The notes under the pieces: model-generated
Databases searched by the model: none
Told to the model about the DNA's origin: nothing
The model's input: only the letters and a program-made list of their open reading frames with translations
Assembly (NCBI GenBank): GCA_037127315.1
Contig: JBBBDQ010001186.1
Coordinates: 740,001 to 804,000, forward strand
Source of the DNA: Ascarosepion bandense
Lineage: Eukaryota; Mollusca; Cephalopoda; Sepiida; Sepiidae
Reading direction: 5' to 3'
Length of the DNA: 64,000 nucleotides
Translations under genes and position numbers: made by a program
Part shown: positions 11,010 to 22,709 of the stretch, piece after piece
How positions within the stretch are numbered: the stretch's first letter is position 1
Layout of the letters: each line of letters begins with the position of its first letter

Positions 11010-11905
11010 ACTTTGATGTGATGCAAGGCAAAAGTTATAGGGCACCCAATGAGGATCAAACTCACCACTCAGTTGTAATGATTAAAGCTCGTTAACCATT
11101 AAACCACGCCCAGATACATAGAATACGAAGTTGTGATTTTTTTAATTTGACGAAATTGAAAGTATGGGCCACCCAGTGAGGATCGAACTCGCTACTCAGT
11201 TGTAATGATTCAAGCTCGTTAACCATTAAACCACGCCCAGATACATAGAATACGAAGTTGTGATTTTTTTAATCTGACGAAATTGAAAGTATGGGCCACC
11301 CAGTGAGGATCGAACTCGCTACTCAGTTGTAATGATTCAAGCTCGTTAACCATTAAACCACGCCCAGATACATAGAATACGAAGTTGTGATTTTTATAAT
11401 CTGACGAAATTGAAAGTATGGGCCACCCAGTGAGGATCGAACTCGCTACTCAGTTGTAATGATTCAAGCTCGTTAACCATTAAACTACGCCCAGATACAT
11501 AGAATACGAAGTTGTGATTTTTTTAATCTGACGAAATTGAAAGTATGGGCCACCCAGTGAGGATCGAACTCGCTACTCAGTTGTAATGATTCAAGCTCGT
11601 TAACCATTAAACCACGCCCAGATACATAGAATACGAAGTTGTGATTTTTATAATCTGACGAAGTTGAAAGTATGGGCCACCCAGTGAGGATCGAACTCGC
11701 TACTCAGTCATCATGATTCAAGCTCGCTAACCATTACACCACGTCCAGATACACAGAATAGAAAGTTGTGATTTTTCTAAGCGAACTTTAAAAGTGACAC
11801 AAGGCCTAAAGTATGAGGCACTCAGTGAAGATCGAACTCACTACTCAAATGTAATGATTCAAGGTTGTTAACCATTACACCACGTCGAGACACATAGTAC
11901 AGAAA
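11010..11905 (-). repeat. 127-bp tandem array of tRNA-like SINE-C heads
   Basis: GAGGATC landmarks fall at 11051, 11178, 11305, 11432, 11559 and 11686, exactly 127 bp apart. A further divergent unit lies at 11827. On the minus strand every unit contains a box A-like TGGTTTAATGG and a box B-like GAGTTCGATCCTC about 45 bp apart, i.e. a Pol III type 2 promoter layout. Units 2-5 are nearly identical, while the outer units diverge. Confidence 0.9.
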
Positions 11906-11997
11906 GTTGTGGAGAACCATAATCGCCTAAAGTGACATGGGTCATAGAAGAAGATTATATGGACGAGAAATATTTTAACCAGCAGATTGTGTTTAAA

Positions 11998-12000
<3 letters not shown>

Positions 12001-12068
<68 letters not shown>

Positions 12069-12098
12069 AGGGAGAGAGTAAGAGAGACAGTGTGTGTA

Positions 12099-12129
<31 letters not shown>

Positions 12130-12137
12130 AAGAGAGA
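12001..12137 (+). repeat. (GT)n(GA)n microsatellite
   Basis: GT followed by GA with short interruptions. The overlapping plus-strand frame is not a gene. Confidence 0.95.
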
Positions 12138-12605
12138 TTATCCCCGAATACGTTGTATGTGCAACTGTAAATCGTTTTGATGAATATTTCTCTTTACACG
12201 TAGGTAGATGTACTAGCTTGGGTATAAAATATTTCGGGGTTGTTTTGTTTTGTTTTGTTCCTGTTTTTGTTTGTGTTTTGTTTTATTCTATGCGTAAATT
12301 AAATGTCTGCGTTTGTCAGCCTGAATTTGGACGCACAGGTTCGCGTGTAAGCGTATGTGGAGATTTTTTTCCTTTTTTTTTTCCTTTTTTTTAAATTTTT
12401 CTATTTTTTTTTTCTTTATAAGCGTGGTTTTCGTTTGTAAAATATACATTTCATGACATGAAATTAATATCAATGTCTCTTAGCAAGAAAAGTCAACTAA
12501 TTTTCCAATTCATGCAAAATACAGAAAATTATTCATTTATTTCTCAGGTGGCCGGGGACAGCACAAAAATCTGTAAAAACTTGATCAATCTCACGTTTTT
12601 AACAT
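12138..12605. other. Unassigned, T-rich
   Basis: T-rich low-complexity sequence with GTTTT repeats and long T runs (12365-12420). Nothing recognised. Confidence 0.5.
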
Positions 12606-12909
12606 TCAGTTAGTCAAGTGCTATACGTGATATACGCTTGGGCGATCATGGCTCGAAAGAGACACGACTGACTGGGCAGAAGATTATCCCGCAGTAGGTT
12701 GCCATTACTTTCTATGGTAGACTGGTTGAGAGCCAAGGCTATAAAACCCAGTGTGTTCTGTTATTTCACTCATAACTGGAAGGAAGGGACGGATTAATAC
12801 CTTTCCCAAGGGTATTTGCGCGAAAGTGAATGCAAAGAATTCAACTGGAATTCGAACTCGGCTCCCTGACTTCTCGTTCCGAGCCGAGATCCACTGCTCC
12901 ACAACGCAT
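12606..12909 (-). mobile_element. SINE-A, near-complete copy
   Basis: All SINE-A landmarks in reverse: 3' end near 12606, GGAAGGGACGGATTAATACC in the middle, box B complement GGAATTCGAACTC near 12850, and CCACAACGCAT at the head. Confidence 0.85.
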
Positions 12910-12956
12910 ATTCGAACATTTTAACATTACCTTTTTGATAAAACATTGTAACTCTT

Positions 12957-13125
12957 AAAAATCAGGAATAGAACGCATGTAAATTTAAAAGTGAAGACAG
13001 ATTTCAACATCGAGCGCCAACAGCCTGTTTCTCAACTGAACGCAATCTTCAGGCCACACACACACATACACATGAAGATTGGCCTGAAGATTGTGTTCAG
13101 TTGAGAAACAGGCTATATATAGTTA
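12957..13125 (+). repeat. Hairpin element, copy 1
   Basis: Two 35-bp arms (13022-13056 and 13080-13114) are inverted complements with a single mismatch, around a CA-rich loop. The upstream GAATAGAACGCATGTAAAT and the hairpin are shared with 27463-27610 and, more weakly, 54840-54960. The right arm holds CTGAAGA and GAAAC at hammerhead-like spacing. Confidence 0.7.
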
Positions 13126-13462
13126 CGTGAATTAATAGATATAGATACGAGGGTACACACATGTCTGAAAGTATTGTTTATAAAGCTTGTATTCACTCGG
13201 ATGATGATGATGTTAAATTTTACCTAGGATCGACCGCTAACAAATGAAAAAGTCGATTTAACAACCACATATTGTTTTAAACAGTAGCAAATACAGCAAA
13301 TGCATATCTTATTGGAAATTAAAAAACAATAACAAGAACCCAATTATTACCTAGAATATCGTCGCTAAATCCAAATCTTACAACAGAAAAGGAGATAAAT
13401 GTAACTGATGCCTTTTAGAAACACTTGTCATCTTAAACCTTATAAATAACCCTAATACAGAA
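13126..13462. other. Unassigned AT-rich
   Basis: Nothing recognised apart from a short GAT run near 13200. Confidence 0.4.
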
Positions 13463-14232
13463 AGTCGCAGTGGAGAGTGACAAGAAGGGACTACAAATAA
13501 ACTTTAAGAAAACTGAGTGCATGGTCATGAGCAAAAGATACAACCCAAAATGCCAAATACAGGTGGAGAATAACAGAATCAAACAAGTACAAGAATTTAA
13601 GTACCTAGGGAGTGTTCTAACAGGAGATGGAAAGTGCGACACGGAGATCCGAAGGCGAATTGGCATGGCAAAGGACGCGTTCCAGAAGATGAGCAAAATA
13701 CTAACACACAGGAAAATCTCAATAGAAACGAAGAAAACAGTGCTAGACTGCTACGTGATGTCAGTTCTTCAATACGGCAGTGAATGCTGGACAATATCAT
13801 CGAAAATGAGAACAAAACTGGAAGCGGCCGAAATGTGGTTCACAGAAGGATGCTACGGATATCGTGGATTGAGCATACAAGCAACGATGAGGTGTTAGAA
13901 AGAATGGCAACAAAAAAGAAAATTGATGCTGAGCATCAGGAAGAGACAACTGAAGTTCCTGAGACATGCAATGAGGAAGGAGAGCCTGGAGAACCTGATA
14001 CTGACTGGACAGATAGAAGGAAGGAGAGACAGAGGAAGGCAGCGGATAACATATTTGCAGGGACTGATCAGGTGGATGACGGAACGGGGGTTGCCAGGAG
14101 CAACAGGAGCAAACATACTAAGAGCCACAAGGGATAGGGAGACGTGGAGAGCCATGATCGCCTACGTCCTGAAGCGACAGGGCACATAGAAGAAGAAGAA
14201 GAAGAAGAAGAAGAAGAAGAAGAAGAAGAAGA
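13463..14232 (+). mobile_element. RTE-like LINE 3' fragment with (GAA)n tail
   Basis: 5'-truncated copy of the same family as 24567-27166. It begins inside the reverse transcriptase after the YADD box (ESDKKGLQINFKKTECMV) and runs through YLGSVLTGDGK, YGSECWTI and RESLENLILTGQIEG-like segments to RQGT. Two frame changes break it, near 13840 and 13910. It ends in a (GAA)n tail at 14188-14232, as expected of RTE-clade elements, which often end in short repeats. Confidence 0.85.
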
Positions 14233-14239
14233 ATCTACT

Positions 14240-14960
14240 TTTTTTTATAATGATATCGCCCCAAGCAAGGAATTTTACTGCCACTGTTTTGCAGGGGATT
14301 ACATAGAAGGAAATTTATGAGAAACAGTGACAGGTTATAGAGGGTGTTGGGAAGTGGGTAAGAGAAGGATGAGAATACTTATGAGAGTGGGGTGGACGGA
14401 GAAAGGAGCATGAGAGAGAGGATGCAGGTTAGTGAGATAGGAGATGACTATTGACTTTACATTTAAATTCTTGGAGATTGTAGCTGTCGAGGAAGTAAGT
14501 AAATGGAAGGGAATTCCACAGGCGGGGAGTGCGAGAAAAGAAGTTGTTGGAGTAGAATTTGCGTTTATATTTTATTGGTTTCACAGTAAAAGGGTCGGAC
14601 CTAGTTGCTAATCTTGTGGCTCGAGTAAATTCATATATAGGGGACACCAGTAGGCTAAGTTCATCGGAGCAGAAGCCGTGAAAGTATTTGTAGAAGAGAC
14701 ACTGGGAAGCCACATTGCGCCGGTGAGAAAGTGACTGTATCTGAGCTGCAAAGTCAGGATCGATCACATTAGAGATTTTCCGTTTGATTTTCTCAAGGAT
14801 CCCTAGGTGGATAGCAGGAGCACCCGACCAGATATTGCAGCATTATTTAATGCACGGGCGGATGGTAGATTTATATATATGCAGGAACGTTTCAGACGGG
14901 AAAATCTTCCTGGCCCTGCACAGAGAAACGACTTTCTTAACAAAAAAAGAACAAACAACG
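14240..14960 (-). mobile_element. Jockey/CR1-like LINE 3' fragment
   Basis: Minus-strand translation of 14429-14767 reads IDPDFAAQIQSLSHRRNVAS, LFYKYFHGFCSDEL, RATRLATRSDPFTV and FFSRTPRLWNSLP. This is the C-terminal part of a Jockey/CR1-group reverse transcriptase ORF. The homologous region continues upstream to about 14960 (SIRPCIKY-type). The 3' UTR ends at the shared tail CTTGCTTGGGGCGATATCAT. It lies tail-to-tail with the RTE fragment. Confidence 0.8.
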
Positions 14961-15370
14961 ATTTAATGACCACATACTGCCATACAAAAAATACTCAAAT
15001 TCTTAGACCCTGATTGACACAGATTTCTCTCTACGTTTGCCTCTTTATTCCTCACCCACTTATTTTGCCCCGTTCTTTCTTTATTTATTTATTTATTTAT
15101 TTAATTATTTCCTCCGCAAATATTAAAATTAATAATTATGAATTACGCTTCTTTGATTTCATTTTAATATTTTTAATTTTAAAACTTTAATTTTATATTT
15201 TAAAATTCCAATTTTATAATTTTTACTTTTAAAATGCAGTCTTTGTCTATTTAAATTTTACTCTTGTTATTATGAAGCAGTAACCTAACTTGATCAGATT
15301 TAACTCCCTTGAACATCAAGTGAACTTAAATAAACGGTCAGTTTGTAATATGCACCTGATAACTGCCTAA
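14961..15370. other. Unassigned AT-rich
   Basis: Very AT-rich, with TTTAA-type runs at 15080-15270. Nothing recognised. It may include decayed mariner 5' sequence at its right edge. Confidence 0.4.
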
Positions 15371-16030
15371 CGCATGAAACTCCGAGTTGAGTGAAAAGAA
15401 TCTTTTGGATTGCATTTTTATCTATGATTTGCTGTATAAACGCCATAAAAATGCACCTTTTTTAAGCAAATTGTGACTGGTGATGAGAAATGGATTGTTT
15501 ACAACAATGTTAATTGAAAAAGACCATGAGGTAAGCGAATGAGCCAACTTTAGCCACTCCAAAGGCAGGTTTTCATCCAAAAAATGTTATACTGTGCATT
15601 GGAAAGGAATATAAGCTTCTGTTAAGTAACTAGTCAATTGATTCAGAAAATTACTGCTTGCCTAGACGAATTAAAGACAGCAATTCGAGAAAAACGCCCA
15701 GGATTGGCGAGCAAGAAAGGTGTTGCTTTTCATCAGAATAATGCCAAACTTCACGTTTCTTTGGCGACTTGGCAAAAATTATTGCAGCCTGGGTGAGATT
15801 TGTTACTCCACCCGTCATATTCACCTTCGGATTTTCCTTTATTCAAGACCTTGCAAAATAATCTCAATGGTAAAAATTATGATTCTTTGGATGACACAAA
15901 AAACACATTAATGAGTTGTTTGCCAAGAAAACACCGAAATTCTGGAAAGATGGAATCTAATTTGAAGGAAAATAAGGATAAAGGTTGTAAAAAATTGTCC
16001 ATATCCAGTTGAATAAATATTTAATGGCAT
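15371..16030 (+). pseudogene. Mariner transposase relic
   Basis: Frame-broken translation matches a mariner DD34D transposase in order: ELSEKNLLDCIFICDLL, IVTGDEKWIVYNN (first catalytic Asp), KTAIREKRPGLA, VAFHQNNAKLHVSL and LLHPSYSPSDFPLFKTLQN, NLNGKNYDSLDD. The second catalytic position, normally HQDNA, reads HQNNA, so the Asp is lost, and stops interrupt the frame. The N-terminal DNA-binding part is missing. No inverted terminal repeats were recognised. Confidence 0.85.
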
Positions 16031-16159
16031 AATTCTTTTTGTTATAATTTTCCTTAGAAATCAGCCTGACAACCAAATATTTGACACTCTCAGTTTTGGC
16101 ATCGAACACTCAGTTTAATTTATATTTTACGCTATTAGCTTATTTTAAGCTTTAGCTTT

Positions 16160-16162
<3 letters not shown>

Positions 16163-16222
<60 letters not shown>

Positions 16223-16317
16223 AATACCGCCACTGGCCTAAAATTTCTACTGAACCAGTAAGAGTTATTCTGTTAAAACTTGATTTCTTAAATTAATTTT
16301 ATTATATATATATATTT

Positions 16318-16371
<54 letters not shown>
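16163..16371. repeat. (GT)n and (TA)n microsatellites
   Basis: GT at 16163-16220 and TA at 16305-16371. The TA tract touches the left end of the MITE at 16372. Confidence 0.95.
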
Positions 16372-16373
<2 letters not shown>

Positions 16374-16734
16374 TACCAGCCCAAGTTTTTTTCAGAAATG
16401 ATGTATTTCATACTATTTTTAAGTAAATAATTATAAATGAAAAGAGAATGGATATTTTGTTATTATTACTTTGCAAAATTTTACAAGGCAAGGAAGCAAA
16501 CATGAACTTGTCCGTATCACCCTAAATTTTCTTCATTCTTTCATTGATTAAACTGCAATATAGGTAATTATTAAATATTTATAAATTCATTTGATGCACA
16601 TGTTATTGTGCAGTATTAACAAAAGAACAATTCTATTTTCATTTACAATTATTCACTTGGCAATAAATACTAAAAAATAGTATGAAATGTATCATTTTTA
16701 AGACACTGTAGTTGCCTAATAATTATGGCCTGTA

Positions 16735-16737
<3 letters not shown>
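16372..16737. mobile_element. Tc1/mariner-type MITE, copy 1
   Basis: Left terminus ACTACCAGCCC..TTTTTTTC and right terminus CCTAATAATTATGGCCTGTA are inverted. The subterminal ATGATGTATTTCATACTATT on the left and its complement on the right extend the inverted repeat to roughly 100 bp. It is flanked by TA repeats on both sides, consistent with TA target use. No coding capacity. The second full copy is at 40789-41164. Confidence 0.75.

Positions 16738-16781
<44 letters not shown>
16738..16781. repeat. (TA)n between MITE and Helitron
   Basis: TA tract filling the gap between two non-autonomous elements. Confidence 0.9.
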
Positions 16782-16782
<1 letters not shown>

Positions 16783-17288
16783 TTATTTATAAATGGACCT
16801 TTGTCTGTGTGTGTGTGTGTCTGTGTGTGTGTATCCGTTACCTATAGACTCCTAAACGGCTGAACCGATTTTCTTGAAAATTTATACAGTTGCACTATAA
16901 GCCTCTGCGAGTGTTCTTAGCTAGGTTTTGTGTCGAGGTACCCGCGATAAATATCGAAAATCGATAATCAAAATATCGGGTGATAGAAAGAGTGGTCCAA
17001 TTTTAATTAAATTTGATACACTCATAGACAAAGACATAAGAAACGATATTCAGAAGTTTCAAGGTTGCAGTTCTTACAATAGTGCATAAAATTTGATATC
17101 GATACCAGGAAATCAAAATTTGACTTACATCCATTCATTTTTCTTTCAGTATACGGTTTCGCTTTAACTGGAAACAACTATTGCTTTTTAGTCTTTCGTG
17201 CTAACGTCCAAAGAGTCTGAGCTCCAGGACAATGGATTAGTTTTAAAGCTTCCATTATACCCGAGCAACGCCGGGCTAGACTGCTAGT
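16782..17288 (+). mobile_element. Non-autonomous Helitron, copy 1
   Basis: The 5' part reads TTTGTCTGTGTG, then AAACGGCTGAACCGATTTTC. The 3' end has a small GC hairpin (CCCGAGCAACGCCGGG) a few bases before CTAGT, the terminus expected of Helitron/Helentron elements. It aligns over nearly its whole length with 31745-32482. No Rep/helicase coding sequence is present. Confidence 0.75.
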
Positions 17289-17506
17289 ATATATATATAT
17301 ATATATGTATGTATGTAAATGTAAAGTTATACTCGTTTCGAAAAACCCTCCGAATACATACGCGGAAGGAAAAAATGGTAATAAAAAAAGAACGAGCTAA
17401 GCACTTGAACGTCAGTCAAAGTACGTAGCTCAAAAGCCAATTTTATCTGAAGATCCAAATTGGTGAAACCTTGGTAGGTCCGTTGGCTCTCTAGGTTAGC
17501 TATTTA

Positions 17507-17582
<76 letters not shown>
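17289..17582. other. Unassigned with CT/TA tract
   Basis: Unique-looking sequence at 17320-17510, then (CT)n(TA)n at 17512-17582. Confidence 0.4.
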
Positions 17583-17587
<5 letters not shown>

Positions 17588-17812
17588 TCGTCAGCAATGA
17601 ATTGAGTTCTTCCGGTGATTGACATGTGTAAACCCCGTATATATACAACACGCTAAAATATCCCTTCCTTGATTCCATACGTCTATGGCTTAGGTGTCAG
17701 CGACTCAGACTGACACCAAATCGGTCGAGTTTCGATCCCGGTTAGAAGCAAGTGAACGTCTACCCACACTGATGAGCGAAACAGGCTTGTATGTGTATGA
17801 CAAATATGGAAA
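17583..17812 (+). mobile_element. SINE-B (tRNA-derived), copy 1
   Basis: A tRNA-like head with TATGGCTTAGGTGTC (box A side) and GTCGAGTTTCGATCCCGG (box B) lies at about 17683-17742. About 100 bp of shared sequence precedes it. The 3' part has CACA-CTGATGA and GAAACAGGCTTGTATGTG, a hammerhead-like layout in which stem II is missing. It aligns with 43183-43413. Confidence 0.75.
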
Positions 17813-18274
17813 CTCATGAGTATATATATATGAATGTACGAGCAGATACGCATCAATATATAGATACTTTTAAAGTATTGACAGAACAGTGCTCAGTGCA
17901 ATATAACAGAGCAAAATTATATATTATTAAATATGCATATTATCCTACGTTTTAAACACAACTGGCATATGCAATCATCAGGTGCATATTGTGAACTGAC
18001 CGTTTTCCGATTTGAATTATTGAAATCGAAAAACGGTAAGTCCATAAAATGCACACACACACACACACACATAATGTGAAGAAAAGACAAGAAGAAATTT
18101 ACTATTACTCAAAGTTTATTTCTAATTTTAAGACCATATCTGCTCAGTTTTGTATGTGAGACATTAATCACTTTCTAAAAAATTAATGGATTCATTTTTA
18201 ATGCTAAAATTATATTTTAGCATTATTAAAATGAACGTTACTCTCATTTTGTTTTTCTACTGTCTTTCTCTCTT
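17813..18274. other. Unassigned
   Basis: Contains a short inverted repeat around 18000-18035 (CCGTTTTTCGATTT-like arms) and a CA run near 18050. Otherwise unrecognised. Confidence 0.4.
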
Positions 18275-18311
18275 TGACTTTTACTCTCTCTCTCTCACAC
18301 ACACACACACG

Positions 18312-18368
<57 letters not shown>
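18275..18368 (+). repeat. (CT)n with CA insert
   Basis: CT dinucleotide array, interrupted by CA at 18297-18311, leading directly into a GATA array. Confidence 0.95.
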
Positions 18369-18369
<1 letters not shown>

Positions 18370-18372
<3 letters not shown>

Positions 18373-18414
18373 GATAGATAGATAGATAGATAGATAATGA
18401 ACGGACTGGCGTCA

Positions 18415-18467
<53 letters not shown>

Positions 18468-18477
18468 GAACAGACTG

Positions 18478-18519
<42 letters not shown>

Positions 18520-18531
18520 AGAACAGAACTG

Positions 18532-18581
<50 letters not shown>

Positions 18582-18588
18582 CAGACTG

Positions 18589-18659
<71 letters not shown>

Positions 18660-18675
18660 GAACGGACTGGCGTTA

Positions 18676-18724
<49 letters not shown>

Positions 18725-18740
18725 GAACGGACTGGCGTTA

Positions 18741-18801
<61 letters not shown>

Positions 18802-18811
18802 GAACAGACTG

Positions 18812-18879
<68 letters not shown>
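18370..18879 (-). repeat. Composite GATA array, about 510 bp
   Basis: GATA runs separated by AATGAACGGACTGGCGT(C/T)AATAG-type spacers (three times) and by GAACAGACTGAG-type spacers (four times). The two spacer types define blocks. The minus-strand frame is repeat translation. Confidence 0.96.
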
Positions 18880-19007
18880 GCTTGTGCAAATTGAAACAAC
18901 TACTTTAGTTTCCTTTCTTTCCCCATACGGTCAGTTTTAGATCCACTGGAGTTGCAGGGTGTAATCGATTTTTTTTTTCAGATGAGGCCATTTTTTTTTT
19001 TTTTTTT
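18880..19007. other. Unassigned spacer
   Basis: Short unique-looking stretch ending in T runs, which are the poly(A) end of the LINE that follows on the minus strand. Confidence 0.4.
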
Positions 19008-20460
19008 AATCATTTCACCCCGAGCAAGGCAGAAACGCCACTGATGTGCAGGGGGTTACATAAATGTAGAAGGATTAATTAGAAAAGAGTGAGGAGTAGA
19101 AGCTAGTTAGAAAGGAACAATAGAAAGCTGAGAAAGCAGGTTCAATGACAGATACATGGGCGGAGAGAACGTGAAGATTATACAGGGGAGGGGAGAGAGC
19201 TAGAGTCCAGTGGTTAGTAGGTGAGTATTAACTTTGCTTTTAAATTTCTGGAGGTCGTAGCCGTCAGGAAAGCAAGAATACGGGAGTGAGTTCCACAGGC
19301 GGGAAGTGCGAGAGAGGAAGCTGCAGGAGTAGAATTGTCGTCTGCGTTTGGCTAACCTGACTGTGAATGGGTGGGACCCAGTTGCCAGTCTGGTTGCACG
19401 GGTAAACACCTGTTGAGGAGGCATCAGTGACTTAAGCTCGTCCGAGCAGAAGCCATGAAAGTATTTATAGAAGAGACAGAGGGAGGCCACATTTCGACGA
19501 TGGGAAAGTGGCTGCAGACGAGTCGCCAGATCAGTACCTATCACATTACAGACTCTCCTTTGGAGCTTGTCAAGAACACTGAGGAGAACGGCAGGGGCAC
19601 CTGACCATAAATAGCAGCAGTACTCCATGCACGGACGGATGGTTGACTTGTATATATGTAGGATGGATTCAGGTGGAAAAAACATCCTGGATCGACATAG
19701 TGACCCAATCTTCTTAGCAGTAGATTTTGCTATGGATTCAATATAGTGGTTCCATTTGAGGTCTGAGGACAGGGTAAGTCCGAGGAGGCGTAGTGTATTA
19801 CTCTCCGGGAGAATCATCTGGTCCATGCTTATGGGAGGCAGAAGAGGTTGCCTGTAATGGTTGACAGACAACAGCTTGGTCTTAGAGGAATTGAAGTTGA
19901 CAAGCCACTTCTTGCCCCAGTTCACCACAGTGTGTAGATCCCGCTCAAGGTCAGCAGCGAGATTATGTCTGTCCGCTCGACAGGTTTCTTACTGGAGCGG
20001 GAGTATATTGTAGTGTCATCTGCGTAGATGCCTACTTGGGACTTGATCTCATCTGGGAGGTCGTTGATGAAAATAAGGAAGAGCGTTGGGCCCAGGATAG
20101 AGCCTTGTGGGACACCAGCATTCGTGCTGTAGGACGAAGAGGCATGCCCATTCAGAACGACCTTCATTTTGCGGTTATTTAAGAAAGATTGGATTAGGTC
20201 AAGCAGGCGACCGGTAATACCATAACCGCGTAGTTTGCATAGGAGGCCAGGGTGCCAAACCCTGTCGAAAGCCTTGGAGATATCCAGAGCAACCGCGCGA
20301 GCCTCGTCAGACTCATCAAGGGCCTGTAGCATGTACTCCGTTACAGTTGTTAGCAGGTCGGCTGTGGACCTGTCAAATCGGAATCCATATTGCCTGTCGG
20401 AGAACAGTTTGTGGGCGGTGAGATGATGAACTATTTCAGCATTCGGTGTGCAGTAATTTG
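19008..20460 (-). mobile_element. Jockey/CR1-like LINE, 5'-truncated
   Basis: Two minus-strand frames joined by a frameshift near 19925-19990 encode most of a reverse transcriptase. In order: LFSDRQYGFR, RSTADLLTTV, ALDISKAFDRVWH (motif A), AGVPQGSILGPTLFLIFINDLP (motif B), GIYADDTTIYS (catalytic YADD), FNSSKTKLL, LGLTLSSDLKWNHYI, and the C-terminal FHGFCSDEL, RTSRLWNSLP. Endonuclease and ORF1 are missing. The 3' UTR ends in CCTTGCTCGGGGTGAAATGA followed by poly(A). The longest copy of this family here. Confidence 0.88.
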
Positions 20461-21110
20461 AATCTATTTTCAGGGTGTATGATGAAATTTGTTTGGCATT
20501 CGTCATCCGTGATTGCATCAGGTTTTATCGCACCCAGACATTATTGTCGCGATTGTCGATTAGTTTTATTTTGGCCATTGTCTGCGATGTTCGTTATTCC
20601 ATGGAAGCGTACAAAATGTATAACGCTGCACGAACACACCTGCAAGCCTTACAGAGAGATTTCTTATATTGTTGGTGTCCGGCCTTTCAACTGTCAGTCG
20701 AGTCATCATAACAAAGTAACAAACTGGATCGATCAGTCCAAAATGCAAAGGAAAATGCAGTCAGAAGAGAAAAATATCGCCAAGAGACGACGTATACGTG
20801 ATCGAGGAAAGTGTGAAAGATCCTAGAAAGACATTATTCGATTTGTTTCAATTAATTTGCACAAACGTGTAGATATAGCTCTTTTTCTTTATTATATGTG
20901 AATTCTACTTTTGAATAAGCATTGTTTTGTCTGAGTTTCGTGTTCAGGATTCTACTGTTAAAACCAAGTTTTATCTCCAGTTAAATTAACCTCAAAAAGC
21001 CTTCAAATTTTAATCTTCTTTGTCTGAAATTCCCATTGAAATGTCTGCTCTTGTCTGTTGTTGAACTGGACCCTAATTATTTTACTACCCAACCAGTACA
21101 AAGCTAGCTG
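20461..21110. other. Unassigned between opposed LINE copies
   Basis: Open frames of 126 and 78 codons occur at 20446-20826 but show no domain I recognise. The region may be unique sequence or a more decayed element. Confidence 0.4.
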
Positions 21111-21770
21111 CACATATACAAATCAACCATCTGTCCATGCATGAAGTACTGCTGCCATCTATGGTCAGGCGCCCCTGCCGTTCTCCTCAGTGTTCTCGAC
21201 AGGCTCCAAAGGAGAGTCTGTAATGTGATAGGTACTGATCTAGCGGCTCGACTGCAGCCACTCCCCCACCGTCGGAATGTGGCCTCCCTTTGTCTGTTCT
21301 ATAAATACTTTCATGGCTTCTGTTCCAACGAACTTAAGTCACTGGTGCCTCCTCAACAACTATTTACTTGTGCAACCAGACTGGCAACTGGGTCCCACCC
21401 ATTCACAGTCAGGTTAGCCAAATGCAGACGACAATTCTACTCCTGCAGCTTCTTCTCTCGCACTTCCCGCCTGTGGAACTCGCTCCCGTATTCTTGCTTT
21501 CCTGACGGCTACAACCTCCAGAAATTTAAATGCAAAGGTCAATACTCATCTACTAACCACTGGACTCTAGCTCTCTCCCCACCCCCGTATAACCTTCCCT
21601 TTCTCTCCACCTATTTATCTGTCATCGCACCTGCTTTCTCAGCTTTCTATTGTTCCTTTCTAACTAGTTTGTACCCCTCACTCTTTTCTAATTAATCTTT
21701 TTACAGTTATGTAGCCCCCCTGCACATCAGTGAGATTTCCGCCTTGCTTAGGGTGAAATGATTTTTTAAA
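21111..21770 (+). mobile_element. Jockey/CR1-like LINE 3' fragment
   Basis: Same family as 19008-20460 in opposite orientation. Translation starts at KYCCHLWSGAPAVLLSVLDR and continues through LFYKYFHGFCSNEL, TCATRLATGSHPFTV and RTSRLWNSLPYSCFPDGYNL. The 3' UTR runs to CCTTGCTTAGGGTGAAATGA plus an A/T run. One frame change lies near the C-terminus (about 21535). Confidence 0.85.
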
Positions 21771-21848
21771 AAAAACATACACAGAAGGAAAAAATCAACC
21801 TAACACTAATAAAAAAAGTACATAAATGATATACTTTAACTTAATATC

Positions 21849-22152
21849 AGTCAGTCAGTTAAGTGCCATACGTGATACACGCTTGGGCGATATTGTCTCG
21901 AAAGAGACATGGCTGACTAGGCAGAACATTATCCCGCAGTAGGTTGCCATTGCTTTCTGCGGTAGACTGGTTGCCGACCAAGGCTATAGAACCCAATCTG
22001 TCCTATTATTTAACCCATAACTGGAAGGAATAGACGGATTAATACCTTTCCCAAGGATACTTGCGCGTAAGTGAATGCAATGAATTCGGCTGGAATTCGA
22101 ACTCGGCTCCCCGATTTCTCGTTCCGAGCCGATATCCAATGCACCACAACGT
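21849..22152 (-). mobile_element. SINE-A, near-complete copy
   Basis: Complete set of SINE-A landmarks in reverse, 3' end at 21849 and head CACCACAACGTAC near 22150. Well conserved. Confidence 0.87.
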
Positions 22153-22292
22153 ACATAAATAACAAACATGAGAAAATCGGTAGAAAGTTGCTGATACCTC
22201 CCGACGATTACAAAAAGATTCGTCTAAGAAACTGAATTGAAGTATTGAATATTATATAAATCAGCTAAGTTATAAATTTAATATTTGTATTA

Positions 22293-22350
<58 letters not shown>
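22153..22350. other. Unassigned plus (TA)n
   Basis: AT-rich, ending in a TA array at 22298-22350. Confidence 0.4.
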
Positions 22351-22352
<2 letters not shown>

Positions 22353-22627
22353 TCATACAAATATTTTTCTCTAATATTTTTTCTCTAATTATTTTTTTCT
22401 CTAATAATTTTTAAACTGATAATTTCCTGTAATTGGCATTTAGCTCGCTTCCTACCTAAAAGGTTTAATTAAATAAACTTAAATAAAAATTTTTAAAATC
22501 TTATCTTGAAACCCATTCCTTCCCGCCTAAATACACCTCTTCAAACAGCCCAAAATCTTAACCTTAAAAAAGTAATTTAACTCCTTTAATTGTCTATCTT
22601 TATAAAATATGAACTCCTTTACCAAAT

Positions 22628-22709
<82 letters not shown>

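Noticed and set aside
11010..11905. Functional tRNA gene cluster
   Set aside because: Units have box A and box B but not a foldable cloverleaf with acceptor stem, and the sequence belongs to a dispersed SINE family.
20446..20826. 126-codon frame
   Set aside because: Overlaps the truncated end of a LINE and shows no domain. Likely chance.
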